64,000 nucleotides of DNA from Marinovum sp. (GTDB lineage Bacteria > Pseudomonadota > Alphaproteobacteria > Rhodobacterales > Rhodobacteraceae): positions 19,032-83,031 of the forward strand of contig JAKVBH010000001.1 in NCBI GenBank assembly GCA_022447495.1, written 5' to 3'. The number at the start of each line of letters is the position of its first letter. Position 1 is the stretch's first letter. The notes below the pieces were generated by a model. The model made no database searches. It worked only from the letters and a program-made list of their open reading frames with translations, and was not told the origin of the DNA. A program made the translations under genes and the position numbers. Below are positions 25,468 to 35,457 of this stretch, in pieces.

Positions 25468-26844
25468 CTAACACCATCCGCGACGGGCCAGACGCAGGTA
25501 GATGCCATCCTTAGCCCGCACCGTCAGATGCGCCACGGGCACCGGCGGTGGCCGGCCAGTGAGGCTGACCTCAGTGGTGGCCACCAAACGAGACAGAAGT
25601 AAAACGCCTTCTGCCATGGCAAAGCCCGCTCCAGTACACACCCGCGCACCCGCTGAAAATGGCATATAAGCCGCGCGCATGCATGATTTTCCGTTCTCTG
25701 TATGAAATCGTGCAGGATCAAAGCCGTCTGGATTCTCCCATAGCCGTTCGTGGCGGTGCAAGTGCCAAGGGCTGAGAACCATTTGGCTGCCAGGGCGTTG
25801 GTTGCGCTCACGAAAGCCTTCTGGGCAGGTGTTTTCGCGCACCATCATTGGCACTGGAGGATAAAGTCGCAGCGCTTCGCGGAACACGTCTCTGGCGATT
25901 TTAAGCTTCGAGAGAATGGAAAAATCAGGGGCACTTTGATCGGCAAACGCAGCTTGCGCCTCCGCGGCGACCTTGTCTTGCCAATCTGGGTAGAGCCCCA
26001 TGAGGTAGAGCGTCCACGCCAACGCGGATGCAGATGTTTCGTGACCAGCAAGAAAGAAGATCGCCACTTGGTCCACCATCTCTTCAGTGCTGAAGGTTTC
26101 ACCTGTTTGTGGGTCTTGGGTGGTCATGATCTTAGTGGCCAGATCGTTCGGCGCCGTGCCTGCTTCGATCTCTGCCATACGGGCCGCGGTGAGCTGGGTG
26201 ATTAATGCGCGAATTTTGGCGGCTGAGGCTTTGGTCTGACGAGAAAAGCCGCGCGGCACCCACTTAGGAATTGGGACAAAGGCCCCAAGGTTAAGAATCG
26301 GCTGAGAGCGCTGATATGCGCGAAAGTGACGGAAGACCTCAGTCGCAATCTCATGGTCAATCGGGATCGAAAACAACGTGCGAAAGATCACGTCCGCTGC
26401 GGCATGAGACATGTGCTCTTCGATCTCGACATCGTGTCCTATCTCCTGGTGCAGCCGCGCCTCAGCAGCATCCGCAGCGGCCCACATGGCGGGAAACGCG
26501 TCGCGAAGCCTGCCACCTTCAAACGCTGGGTCAATGATCCGCCGCTGGCGTTTCCAGGTCTCACCGTTCGTCAAGAAAACCGAATTGCCCAACAAAGGTC
26601 GAAGCCCTTCGCCGATCCGGTCGGACTTTGGAAAATCGTCGGGCCGCTCTTTGAGCACAGTTTTTACAAGTGCTGGTTCATTCAAGAGATAGGATCGAAA
26701 AAACGGCGTGCGGAATTCCGCCATCCAAGCGCGATAGAGCCGCGCGGGCTGCGCCGAAAGAAGGTCACGCCGAAAGAGCTTTACGTATTGCCATAAGCTG
26801 ACACGATCAGGCCGCGACGGAGGTTTTGGAGGCATCGGTCTCAT
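25468..26844 (-). CDS. Cytochrome P450
   Basis: A 458-residue haem monooxygenase. The oxygen-activation motif AGHETSASA is near residues 266-274, the EALRLYPPVP (ExxR) motif near 323-332, and the haem loop FSAGARVCTGAGFA has the proximal cysteine near 403. It lacks an N-terminal membrane anchor. The ATG at 26844 overlaps the stop of the upstream membrane-hydrolase gene by 4 bp, so the two are coupled; ATG 26835 is an alternative. No ferredoxin or reductase gene is adjacent. The substrate is unknown; the hydrolase partner points to a lipid-like or ester substrate, but that is inference. Confidence 0.93.
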   Translation of the reverse strand: MRPMPPKPPSRPDRVSLWQYVKLFRRDLLSAQPARLYRAWMAEFRTPFFRSYLLNEPALVKTVLKERPDDFPKSDRIGEGLRPLLGNSVFLTNGETWKRQRRIIDPAFEGGRLRDAFPAMWAAADAAEARLHQEIGHDVEIEEHMSHAAADVIFRTLFSIPIDHEIATEVFRHFRAYQRSQPILNLGAFVPIPKWVPRGFSRQTKASAAKIRALITQLTAARMAEIEAGTAPNDLATKIMTTQDPQTGETFSTEEMVDQVAIFFLAGHETSASALAWTLYLMGLYPDWQDKVAAEAQAAFADQSAPDFSILSKLKIARDVFREALRLYPPVPMMVRENTCPEGFRERNQRPGSQMVLSPWHLHRHERLWENPDGFDPARFHTENGKSCMRAAYMPFSAGARVCTGAGFAMAEGVLLLSRLVATTEVSLTGRPPPVPVAHLTVRAKDGIYLRLARRGWC

Positions 26845-28088
26845 GGCGCCATGTCCGTGTAGCAATTGACTGGCGCTTCGATGCGCGATTTGGACGGCGG
26901 GCGGTTGGCATAACGGTCCGCCAAAGTGAATGGGCCCGCTGTGATTTGAAAGTAATCATAGTCTTTGGGGCGATCAAAGGCGCACAGATATTGAAAATGC
27001 AGCCTGAAATAGCGTCGTTTGAGGTCTTTCCAACGCTCGGGGCTCAGTGATTGCGTAAACGCAGCAGAAAACACAATTGGCCAGCGTTTGCCGCTCCGAG
27101 GGGCAATGCCGCTGACGGCCACAGGATCACAAAGCGCAAAAGCGCAGCCGTCTCCGGGCGCGGAGACATCCACCCATATAATGTCGCTTCGCTGGCAGAG
27201 TTCGTGAAGATCTCGCCGCAACCGCTGTGCGCGGGGCAGAAAGGACACCATGGGCACCACGTGTCCAAGCGAGAGAAAAGCCAAAACTGCTCCCTGCCCT
27301 TGCAAGCCCTCTCGAGTTAGATCAGCAAGGATTGACACGCCCAAATGCGCGCCAGAGCTGTGACCCACAACCAACACCTCATCGACATCGGACGCCAACG
27401 CCTCTTGGATCGCGATCTTGAATTCCCCCATCCGCGCTTCAAGCTCGGGTGGGTTAGCCCCCTTGTAACGCGCAGAATATGAATAATCATGCATCAGATA
27501 ATAGACGAAGAACTTATTGTCCCACCGTCGCAGCAAATCGAGAAACGCCCAGGCTAAACCAAGCCCGAGTGCAACGCCCAACCACCAGGAGCAACTCCCA
27601 AGGGCCACCACGCCCCATGTGCCCGCGCCCCGGGCCAACCCATATACGATGAGGGCTGCCAACTGGGCCTGGATGAGCAACATCACCACCGGATAGAGCG
27701 CCGCGATAACAGGGCCCTTGCGCAAACGCATCAGGCGGAAGAGCGCGCCCGAACCGATATACGCCCAGGCGGTGCGCAACATAGCGCCATAGGTGGCCAA
27801 GATTGTATGGCCCATGGAGGTTTTCACGATGTCCGACCAAACGAGGACGTCGATCTCGGTCTCGGTCTCCAGCCCATCGATACAGTTCGAAACGCACCAC
27901 CCATAGCGCCCGCCCCCCTGTTTGGGGCGCAGAGTCACCTCATAGTCAGAGATGCGCGCTTGTTCCGCGGACTCCTTGCGATAGAGTTCTCTGTACCGAC
28001 GCGGGTGAAACGGGTCATAGCCCGGGATGTAGAACACCCGGCGTCGGCGCACATGCTGCGCAGTTGTTTCACCCTCAGACCTGGTCAT
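26841..28088 (-). CDS. Membrane-associated alpha/beta-hydrolase-like protein
   Basis: A 415-residue protein. RRVFYIPGYDPFHPRRYRELYRKE opens it, two or three hydrophobic segments lie at about 120-195, and VLVVGHSSGAHLGVSILADL near residue 250 contains the GHSSG nucleophile elbow of alpha/beta hydrolases. FLPRAQRLRRDL and the Tyr-rich C-terminal part do not show another domain that I know. The gene is translationally coupled to the P450 downstream. I infer a membrane-bound esterase/lipase-like enzyme acting with the P450. Catalytic Asp and His cannot be fixed by eye. Confidence 0.75.
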   Translation of the reverse strand: MTRSEGETTAQHVRRRRVFYIPGYDPFHPRRYRELYRKESAEQARISDYEVTLRPKQGGGRYGWCVSNCIDGLETETEIDVLVWSDIVKTSMGHTILATYGAMLRTAWAYIGSGALFRLMRLRKGPVIAALYPVVMLLIQAQLAALIVYGLARGAGTWGVVALGSCSWWLGVALGLGLAWAFLDLLRRWDNKFFVYYLMHDYSYSARYKGANPPELEARMGEFKIAIQEALASDVDEVLVVGHSSGAHLGVSILADLTREGLQGQGAVLAFLSLGHVVPMVSFLPRAQRLRRDLHELCQRSDIIWVDVSAPGDGCAFALCDPVAVSGIAPRSGKRWPIVFSAAFTQSLSPERWKDLKRRYFRLHFQYLCAFDRPKDYDYFQITAGPFTLADRYANRPPSKSRIEAPVNCYTDMAP

Positions 28089-28162
28089 GGTACGGACATA
28101 CCTCGCCTTTTAGGCGAGTTTATGGCGCGAAACCCTTTCTGAAAAGCGAATCGCGCTGCAGG

Positions 28163-29035
28163 CTAGCCCACCGAATTCAATCGCTTAATCAGACTAGATG
28201 TGTCCCAACGGTTACCACCAAGCTTTTGAACATCCTTGTAAAACTGGTCCACGAGCGCCGTTACCGGCAGCGAAGCACCAACCTCGTCTGCAGTATCAAG
28301 ACAAATCCCCAGGTCCTTCCGCATCCAATCAACCGCAAAGCCGTGTTCAAAATGGTCATCAAGCATGGTTTGAAACCGATTGATCATCTGCCATGACCCC
28401 GCAGCACCGCCACCAATGACATCGACCACAGCCGCCCCATCGAGGCCAGCCTTCTGGGCAAAATGTAGGCCCTCTGAAAGACCTTGGACGAGCCCCGCGA
28501 TGCAGATTTGATTGACCATTTTTGTGAGCTGGCCAGATCCACTCTCGCCAAGGCGGCGACAGGCTTTGGCGTAGGACATTATCATAGGTTCCGATTTGGT
28601 ATAGGCCACTTCGTCGCCACCACACATAACGACCAATTGGCCGCTTTCTGCCCCTGCTTGGCCGCCTGAGATGGGCGCATCAACAAAAGACACCCCGTCC
28701 TCTGCCGCCGTCGCGTGGAGTTCGCGCGTGACTTTTGCACTAACCGTGGTGTGATCGACAAATGTCGCACCGGGGGCCATGCCCGCGAAGGCGCCGTTTT
28801 CCCCCAGGCACACGCTCCGCAGATCATCATCGTTGCCAACGCACGCCATGACAAAGTCACAACCCTCTACCGAGGCGCGTGGCGTCTCGGCGAATGTGCC
28901 CCCATGTTCGATGGCCCAAGCTTCCGCTTTGGACGTTGTGCGGTTGTACACCTTCACCTTATGGCCCGCTTTCACCAAGTAGCCTGCCATTGGATACCCC
29001 ATGACCCCCAGACCCAAAAATGCGACTTTTGCCAT
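28163..29035 (-). CDS. 3-hydroxyisobutyrate dehydrogenase-family oxidoreductase
   Basis: A 290-residue NAD(P)-dependent beta-hydroxyacid dehydrogenase. The Rossmann motif is FLGLGVMGYPMAGYL, DAPISGGQAGAESGQL is the substrate loop, and KMVNQICIAG carries the catalytic lysine. The family includes 3-hydroxyisobutyrate, tartronate semialdehyde and 4-hydroxybutyrate dehydrogenases, which cannot be separated here. The ATG at 29035 has a GAGGAG ribosome site; the open frame further upstream is not needed. It is divergent from the acylase gene, with 78 bp between them. Confidence 0.88.
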   Translation of the reverse strand: MAKVAFLGLGVMGYPMAGYLVKAGHKVKVYNRTTSKAEAWAIEHGGTFAETPRASVEGCDFVMACVGNDDDLRSVCLGENGAFAGMAPGATFVDHTTVSAKVTRELHATAAEDGVSFVDAPISGGQAGAESGQLVVMCGGDEVAYTKSEPMIMSYAKACRRLGESGSGQLTKMVNQICIAGLVQGLSEGLHFAQKAGLDGAAVVDVIGGGAAGSWQMINRFQTMLDDHFEHGFAVDWMRKDLGICLDTADEVGASLPVTALVDQFYKDVQKLGGNRWDTSSLIKRLNSVG

Positions 29036-29113
29036 GCCCGTCTCCTCGCGTTTTGACATTTCCAATCTTTCGGGAGTAGCTACCCGTCGAGAAGCCAAAA
29101 GCAAGGGGCTAGG

Positions 29114-31573
29114 ATGGTAATCGTGTTTCGGTGGTTGGTGCGCATCGCCAGCGCGAGCATTGTTTTGACCGTGTTGGCTGTGGCGATGACCTACTATCTC
29201 GCCTCGCGGTCACTGCCGACATATGACAAGACGTTAAATGTTGATGCATTGACTGGGCCGGTTGAGATTGTCCGGTCCAACGCAAACGTGCCCCACATTT
29301 TTGCAAGCAATGACCCCGATGCGTATTTTGGATTGGGCTATGCCCACGCCCAAGACCGACTGTGGCAGATGGTCGTTTTGCGTCGCACGGTTCAAGGTAG
29401 GCTTTCAGAAGTCTTTGGACGACGAACACTGATCTCAGATACGGTTCTCCGGCGGCTCGACCTTTATCCTTTGGCCGTCCAATCAGTCGCCGACCAAGAT
29501 GCCTACACCATTAGCGCACTTGAGTCCTACGCGGCGGGCGTGAATGCGCGAATCGCAGAGATCAATGAGGATGCACTGGGGCGCGGAGCGCCTGAATTTT
29601 TTATTTTCAACGCGCCTGTCGCGCCGTGGCGGCCCGCGGATTCGCTGGCGATCATCAAGCTCTTGGCCCTGCAACTCACAGGCCAGGCCGATTCCGAAAT
29701 CTTGCGCGCACGCACATCATTGATCCTCTCCAATGAAGGCCGTCTTCAGGACCTCTTGCCAGATGCACCGGGAACAGGTGTTGCCGACCTCCCTGATTTT
29801 GCCAGCCTGATACCAAGCGTTGCACCTCGCAACGTGGCCCAAAGCAGGCTTCCAAAATTTGCGCCATGGAGCCGAACGCCCCTTGCCGGTGCCTCAAACG
29901 CCTGGGCGGCGGCGCCAAAACGATCTGCCTCTGGCGGCACACTCTTAGCCAATGATCCACACCTCGGACTTTCGGCCCCCGCGGTTTGGTATTTGGCGCG
30001 CATAGATTTGGAAACCGGGGGCGTCATGGGGGCGACAATCCCCGGCATTCCCACGATCATGGCCGGGCGTTCTGAGCGCTTGGCCTGGGGGTTAACCTCA
30101 GCATACATAGATGACCAAGACCTCTTTGTCGAAGCTTTGAACCCAGATAATCCAGAGCAATATCAAACACCTGGAGGATTCAAAGACTTCGAAACGCGTC
30201 GTTCAATAATTGAGATAAAGGACGAAACGCCCATAACATTGTCCCTGCGCTGGACGGACAATGGACCGGTTCTGCCACCCTCGTTTTTGGACGTGGGATT
30301 GGTGACGCCTCCGGGCCATGTCGCTACGCTTGCATGGACTGCTCTGTCGGCAGATGACACCACGATGACTGCGGCCTTGGGGCTATTGCGGGCAGGGTCC
30401 GTGGAAGAAGCCATCGCTGCAACGGAAGGCTTCGTGGCGCCAGGGCAAAACATGCATTTTATCGACCGAGAACGCATCGCGTTGCAAACGGTTGGGCATC
30501 TGCCGCGGCGTTCCGAACGACACCAATCACAAGGCCGTATGCCCAGCCAAGGTTGGCGCGTTGAGAACCGATGGCAGGGCAGCCTGCCCTATTCCGACAA
30601 TCCGCGTTTTGTGGATTCCGCCGGGGGCATTGTCGGCAATACCAACAACAAGACGGTTGAGCGTCCCTTCCCCAAGCACGTCTCCTACACATGGGGTGAC
30701 ACACAGCGCGTCAACCGCTGGGAACGTTTGATCCAGGCGCGTGAAGTTCATACGCGCGACAGCTTTATCGAAACACAACTCGACACAGTAAGCTTCACGG
30801 CTCAAGCCTTGCTTCCCCTCGTTGGCCGTGAGCTTTGGTTTACCGGGGAAGCAGCACCCGAGGGTACGATTGAGCGCGAACGCCAACGCGCGCTGACCCT
30901 GTTGGCGGAATGGAACGGCGAGATGAACGAACATCTTCCCGAGCCTTTGATCTATGCCTCTTGGATGCGTGCGGTTCAGGACCGTTTGATCCGCGACGAC
31001 CTTGGCCCACTGGCCGATGCGTTCACCCATGTCGAGCCTTTGTTCATAGAACGCGTGTTCCGCAATATCGACGGTGCCGCGGCCTGGTGCGATGTGATCC
31101 AAAGCTCGCTGGAAGAAAGTTGCGCCGATATTGCCCGTCTTGCACTCGACGATGCGGTTGTCTGGCTCCAAGAGACCTATGGCACGTCCTTGGAATCTCT
31201 GCGCTGGGGAGATGCACACCAAGCGACCCAAGACCACCAAACCTTGGGAGAGGTGCCCGTGCTGCGCTATATCGTGAACATTCGCCAATCAACTTCGGGA
31301 GGGGACAACACACTCAACCGAGGCCGGACATCCGGCGAAGGCGAGAACCCATTTCTCAATGTCCATGGACCCGCCTATCGCGGTGTTTATGATTTTGCGG
31401 ATCCCGATTCCTCGGTGTTCATCATCTCGACCGGACAATCAGGACACTTCTTGTCGCGCCACTACGACGACCTCGGCACATTGTGGCGCCGTGGAGAGTA
31501 CATCCCGATGTCCCTCGACGCGGACTTAGCCCGCGCCGCTGCCCGTGGAACGACTATGTTGATCCCTAATTAA
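29114..31573 (+). CDS. Penicillin acylase family protein
   Basis: An 819-residue Ntn-hydrolase precursor with an N-terminal signal/anchor (residues 5-30). AHAQDRLWQM at 78-87 is a family block. Self-cleavage is expected before Ser261 in GASNAW, which becomes the nucleophile of the beta subunit. ANDPHLGLSAPAVWYL follows, with the conserved N-x-x-K-like region NTNNKTVERPFP later. The family includes penicillin, cephalosporin and acyl-homoserine-lactone acylases; the natural substrate is unknown. It is periplasmic. Its stop region overlaps the convergent ntrX stop by 4 bp. Confidence 0.9.
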   Translation: MVIVFRWLVRIASASIVLTVLAVAMTYYLASRSLPTYDKTLNVDALTGPVEIVRSNANVPHIFASNDPDAYFGLGYAHAQDRLWQMVVLRRTVQGRLSEVFGRRTLISDTVLRRLDLYPLAVQSVADQDAYTISALESYAAGVNARIAEINEDALGRGAPEFFIFNAPVAPWRPADSLAIIKLLALQLTGQADSEILRARTSLILSNEGRLQDLLPDAPGTGVADLPDFASLIPSVAPRNVAQSRLPKFAPWSRTPLAGASNAWAAAPKRSASGGTLLANDPHLGLSAPAVWYLARIDLETGGVMGATIPGIPTIMAGRSERLAWGLTSAYIDDQDLFVEALNPDNPEQYQTPGGFKDFETRRSIIEIKDETPITLSLRWTDNGPVLPPSFLDVGLVTPPGHVATLAWTALSADDTTMTAALGLLRAGSVEEAIAATEGFVAPGQNMHFIDRERIALQTVGHLPRRSERHQSQGRMPSQGWRVENRWQGSLPYSDNPRFVDSAGGIVGNTNNKTVERPFPKHVSYTWGDTQRVNRWERLIQAREVHTRDSFIETQLDTVSFTAQALLPLVGRELWFTGEAAPEGTIERERQRALTLLAEWNGEMNEHLPEPLIYASWMRAVQDRLIRDDLGPLADAFTHVEPLFIERVFRNIDGAAAWCDVIQSSLEESCADIARLALDDAVVWLQETYGTSLESLRWGDAHQATQDHQTLGEVPVLRYIVNIRQSTSGGDNTLNRGRTSGEGENPFLNVHGPAYRGVYDFADPDSSVFIISTGQSGHFLSRHYDDLGTLWRRGEYIPMSLDADLARAAARGTTMLIPN

Positions 31574-32985
31574 CCGGCTTCAGCTTGGATCTCTTCATCA
31601 ATCCGAGCAACACGCGCGCCAGCTTTGGACGAGGTCACGACACCCAATGATTTGAGTTTTCGGTGCAATGCGGAGCGCTCCATGCCCACAAACGCTGCGG
31701 TGCGTGAGATGTTGCCACCAAAACGATTTATCTGCGTCAGCAAGTACTCCCGCTCAAACGCCTCGCGGGCTTCACGCAGCGGCAAGGTCGCCAAAGTGCC
31801 AGATATGACGACGCGGCCATCATCGGAGGCACCGTCGCTTTCCTGCGGCAGTTCACGGGCCTCAATGGGCCCAGAGCCATCACCAAGAATAAGGACGCGT
31901 TCCACAAGGTTCTTCAGCTGCCGCACATTGCCCGGCCAAATCATGGTTTGCAGCAACGCTATGGCATCTTCGCTCAAATCACGGTCCGGCAGGCCCTGAG
32001 CTTGATGACAAGCCGCGATGAAATGGATTGCCAGCACCGGAATGTCCTCTCGTCGCTCTTCCAAGCTCGGCACTTCGATGGGGACCACGTTTAAGCGATG
32101 ATACAACTCCTGACGCAAGCGCCCTGCCCCGATCTCTTCTTCCAGGTCTCGATTTGTGGATGAGATCACACGCAGATCCACTTTCACCTTATCGGCACCA
32201 CCCACGCGGGTAAATTGTTGATCCACAAGCACGCGCAGAATTTTGGATTGTGTGCCCAAAGGCATGTCGGCCACCTCATCAAAATAGATGACGCCGCCAT
32301 GGGCCTGTTCCAACAACCCCGGCTCTACACCGCGATCGCCGCCTTCGCGACCAAAGAGCATCTCCTCCATCCGCTCAGGTTCAACCCCGGCGCAGTTCAC
32401 CGTCACAAAAGGCGCGCTGGCTCGTCCAGAATTGGCGTGAATATACCGCGCAGCCACTTCCTTCCCGGATCCCGCGGGACCACGAAGCATAACCCGGCCG
32501 TTGGACTTGGTCACTTTGTCGAGCTGACCCATGAGGGTGCGGAACGCAGCGCTGTCCCCGATCATATCCACACCGCCACCGTCCTGACGTTTGAGCTTGG
32601 TATTCTCATGGCGCAGGCGCGACGTCTCCATCGCACGACGGATAACGACGAGAAGTTGGTCGATGTTAAAGGGCTTCTCGATGAAGTCGTAGGCGCCTTG
32701 TTTGATGGCCGCGACCGCGATCTCGATATTGCCGTGGCCAGAAATAATGACACAGGGCACCTGAGGATAATCACGCTTGACGATTTTTAGGATGTCGATG
32801 CCGTCCATCGCGCTGTCTTTTAGCCAGATATCAAGGATCAGAAGAGATGGCGGTCCCGCTTCCAATTCCTTCATGCAGGCTTGCGAGGTACCTGCAAGAC
32901 GGGTGCTAAACCCTTCATCTTTCAAGATATCACTAATCAATTCGCGTATATCTCGTTCGTCATCAACAATCAGGATGTCACCCAT
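31570..32985 (-). CDS. ntrX: Nitrogen regulation response regulator NtrX
   Basis: A 471-residue response regulator. The receiver domain has the phosphorylation site Asp52 in LLILDIWLKDS. The AAA+ domain has Walker A RGPAGSGKE and Walker B VIYFDEVADM. A Fis-type helix-turn-helix (NISRTAAFVGMERSALHRKLKSLG) ends the protein. The sigma-54 loop GAFTGA is missing; the region reads LFGREGGDRGVEPG. It partners NtrY, whose gene overlaps the start by 8 bp. ATG 32985 is preferred over GTG 32994. Confidence 0.94.
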   Translation of the reverse strand: MGDILIVDDERDIRELISDILKDEGFSTRLAGTSQACMKELEAGPPSLLILDIWLKDSAMDGIDILKIVKRDYPQVPCVIISGHGNIEIAVAAIKQGAYDFIEKPFNIDQLLVVIRRAMETSRLRHENTKLKRQDGGGVDMIGDSAAFRTLMGQLDKVTKSNGRVMLRGPAGSGKEVAARYIHANSGRASAPFVTVNCAGVEPERMEEMLFGREGGDRGVEPGLLEQAHGGVIYFDEVADMPLGTQSKILRVLVDQQFTRVGGADKVKVDLRVISSTNRDLEEEIGAGRLRQELYHRLNVVPIEVPSLEERREDIPVLAIHFIAACHQAQGLPDRDLSEDAIALLQTMIWPGNVRQLKNLVERVLILGDGSGPIEARELPQESDGASDDGRVVISGTLATLPLREAREAFEREYLLTQINRFGGNISRTAAFVGMERSALHRKLKSLGVVTSSKAGARVARIDEEIQAEAG

Positions 32986-35347
32986 GGGTCTCACCTTTTA
33001 TCTGCTCGGTTGTGTTTTTGGTGTTTGACGCCGCCAAAGGCAGCAGGATCGTGGCTTGAGCCCCGCGATTGGCGGCCAAGATTGGATCAGACCCGCCATC
33101 CAAAGAGGCAAAGGCAGGTGCGTCATCAAGCGTCAGCTTGCCGCCGTGTTCTTCGATGATTTTTTTAACAATCGGCAGGCCAAGACCCGTGCCCTTGGTG
33201 CGGGTCGTAACGTACGGCTCAAAGAGCTTGCCACGATCTTCGGGAAGACCTACGCCGTTGTCGGCAATCGTGATCTTTGCCTGGTTATTTTGAGATGAGA
33301 GCGCCACCTTGATCATTGGCACATGGCCGCTAGGCACACCTTTTTCCTGCAAACTTTCAATGGCTTCCCCAGCGTTCTTAATCAAGTTTGTAAGAGCTTG
33401 AGAAATCATGGTGGCGTCCAAAGACGCCATGATCGGATCATCGGGGAGCGCGATGTCAAAACTCACATTTGGCTGGCCACTTTCTTGCAAAAGTGCTGCG
33501 GCACGGACCAATTCGACAACGTCTTCAGCCCGTTTCTGCGGCTCTGGCATGCGCGCAAACTTTGAGAACTCGTCAACAATTCGGCGCAGATCATTCGTTT
33601 GACGCACAATGACCGAGGTCAATTGCTCAAGCGTGTCACCGTCTTCGACTTGACGGTGGAACTTGCGTTTGATGCGCTCCGCAGAGAGCGAAATGGGTGT
33701 CAGCGGGTTCTTGATCTCATGTGCGATCCGACGAGCAACGTCGCCCCAGGCTGCCATCCGTTGTGCCGCAACCAAGTCGGACACATCGTCAAAGGCAACA
33801 ACATATCCCTCAAGCGAGCCGTCGTTGCGGCGCCGAGTAGCCACCCTCACGAGCAAATTTTCCAATCGCCCGGAACGGCTTACCTTGATCTCTTGCGTCG
33901 CGGCCTCGGCCTCTCCGGATGCGACCCTTGCGAAAAGTACGCCGAACTCTGGCACAGCCACAGACAATGGCATCTCCGCGCGGTTTTCATGCCAATCCAA
34001 GAGACGCTCTGCTGAGCGGTTCACGAAGGAGACTTTGCCGTGCGGATCGAGACCGACCACACCCGATGTGACCGAGGTAAGCACCGAATCAAAAAGACGC
34101 TGGCGCCGTTCGATCTGGCGTGTGTTCTCCAAGAGCGTGTCGCGCTGAAACCGAAGTTCGCGGGTCATTTGGTTAAAGTAGCGACCGAGCATCGCGATTT
34201 CGTCGTCGCCGTTCTCTTCCGGGACCTGCACATCCAAGTCCCCTGTACCGACCCGTTGCGCCGCGCCAGCCAAGCGACCAACAGGACGCGACAAACGCTC
34301 AGCAAACCAGAGACCCAACCAAACGGCCGCAAGCACCAGTAAAAGTGCAAAACCTAAGTAAATTAACGCAAAGTCGAAAAGCCGCTTACCGCGTTCCGCT
34401 TCTTGTTGTTGATAAAAACGCGCCGTTTCTTGGGTATCGTCCAAGAGCCCGAGAATCTGCCCATCTACTTCGCGGCTCACGTACAAAAGGCGGTCACTGT
34501 AGGCATTCAGGGGCACCAATGCGCGGAATTCGTTGTTTTCCCAATCCTCAATCAGAACGATACCATCGCTGCGCGCTTGTGTGATCTGAGACTCGGATAG
34601 ATTCTCGAAATCAAAGAGATAAGATCGCTCACCGCGTGCTCGAATTTCGCCCAAACTGTCTACAATGAAGGCTTCACGGAGCCCTCGCTGCACGCGTCCC
34701 TGCCCTTCGGTTAGGATCGAACGGAGGTTCTGTGTTGGGTCGCGCCTCACCAAATCCGCGCGCGCATCAAGAAACCGAGCCAGAGCTTGCGCGTCTTCTA
34801 TGAGGTCTGCTCGATTGTCTGCCTCGTACGCCTCAGCTGCGGCAAGTGACGCGCCGACAACCTGTTTAACACGATCAGAAAACCAGGTCTCCAAACCGAT
34901 GTTGATCGTCAAAACGGCAAACACCGCTATTGTGACCGCGGGCAGCAGCGCCATGACGGCAAAAACACCGGTCAAGCGCAGGTGCAAACGCGAACCCGCA
35001 GAGCGCGCGCGCCGTGCCGCGATGAGCCTAACCACACGCGCCAAAACAAGCGCCGCAATCAGCAAAACATAAACGAAATCCGCCAATAGGATGAGGCGCA
35101 ATTCTGGGGCAGAAGCCCCCATGTTCCAAGGACCGAGCGCCTGGAATGTGATGAGTGCCAAAATAGGGCCCAATAGCACCAATCCCAGCGCAAACCCGTT
35201 TTGAATGTGCCGCTGTCGCATCCAACGCGACACACGATCATAGGTCAGGCCGAAAAACGCCGTTTTAGGCCCGTCCACCCCTTCCAAGGGGGTGCGGGGT
35301 ACCGCTAAAGCTGGATCAACCTTTGTTGACTGTGCCTCAAGGGACAC
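32978..35347 (-). CDS. ntrY: Sensor histidine kinase NtrY
   Basis: A 789-residue membrane sensor kinase. Four N-terminal hydrophobic segments with a large extracytoplasmic part are followed by a HAMP domain (SRPVGRLAGAAQRVGTGDLD). A PAS domain comes next (FDSVLTSVTSGVVGLDPHG). The HisKA box is RRIAHEIKNPLTPISLS. The ATPase domain has NLIKNAGEAIE, DNGVGLPE and GTGLGLPIVKKI. It phosphorylates NtrX and, in studied relatives, responds to nitrogen or redox/oxygen conditions. It lies 110 bp after ntrC and overlaps ntrX. Confidence 0.94.
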   Translation of the reverse strand: MSLEAQSTKVDPALAVPRTPLEGVDGPKTAFFGLTYDRVSRWMRQRHIQNGFALGLVLLGPILALITFQALGPWNMGASAPELRLILLADFVYVLLIAALVLARVVRLIAARRARSAGSRLHLRLTGVFAVMALLPAVTIAVFAVLTINIGLETWFSDRVKQVVGASLAAAEAYEADNRADLIEDAQALARFLDARADLVRRDPTQNLRSILTEGQGRVQRGLREAFIVDSLGEIRARGERSYLFDFENLSESQITQARSDGIVLIEDWENNEFRALVPLNAYSDRLLYVSREVDGQILGLLDDTQETARFYQQQEAERGKRLFDFALIYLGFALLLVLAAVWLGLWFAERLSRPVGRLAGAAQRVGTGDLDVQVPEENGDDEIAMLGRYFNQMTRELRFQRDTLLENTRQIERRQRLFDSVLTSVTSGVVGLDPHGKVSFVNRSAERLLDWHENRAEMPLSVAVPEFGVLFARVASGEAEAATQEIKVSRSGRLENLLVRVATRRRNDGSLEGYVVAFDDVSDLVAAQRMAAWGDVARRIAHEIKNPLTPISLSAERIKRKFHRQVEDGDTLEQLTSVIVRQTNDLRRIVDEFSKFARMPEPQKRAEDVVELVRAAALLQESGQPNVSFDIALPDDPIMASLDATMISQALTNLIKNAGEAIESLQEKGVPSGHVPMIKVALSSQNNQAKITIADNGVGLPEDRGKLFEPYVTTRTKGTGLGLPIVKKIIEEHGGKLTLDDAPAFASLDGGSDPILAANRGAQATILLPLAASNTKNTTEQIKGETHG

Positions 35348-35457
35348 GGGGGATCTCCGCTCATCTATGCGCCGCGGGGGCGGCCACCACCATATATCGC
35401 CACCTCTCCCATCTCAGCCTGCTCGACTGCGACTTCGGGGTCACGCTTGTGGCGGTT

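Noticed and set aside
27803..28396. Plus-strand frame over the hydrolase and dehydrogenase genes
   Set aside because: Shadow of two real minus-strand genes; composition is typical of an antisense reading.
31570..31573. 4-bp overlap of the acylase and ntrX stops as a regulatory element
   Set aside because: It is simply the self-complementary TTAA serving as TAA on both strands.
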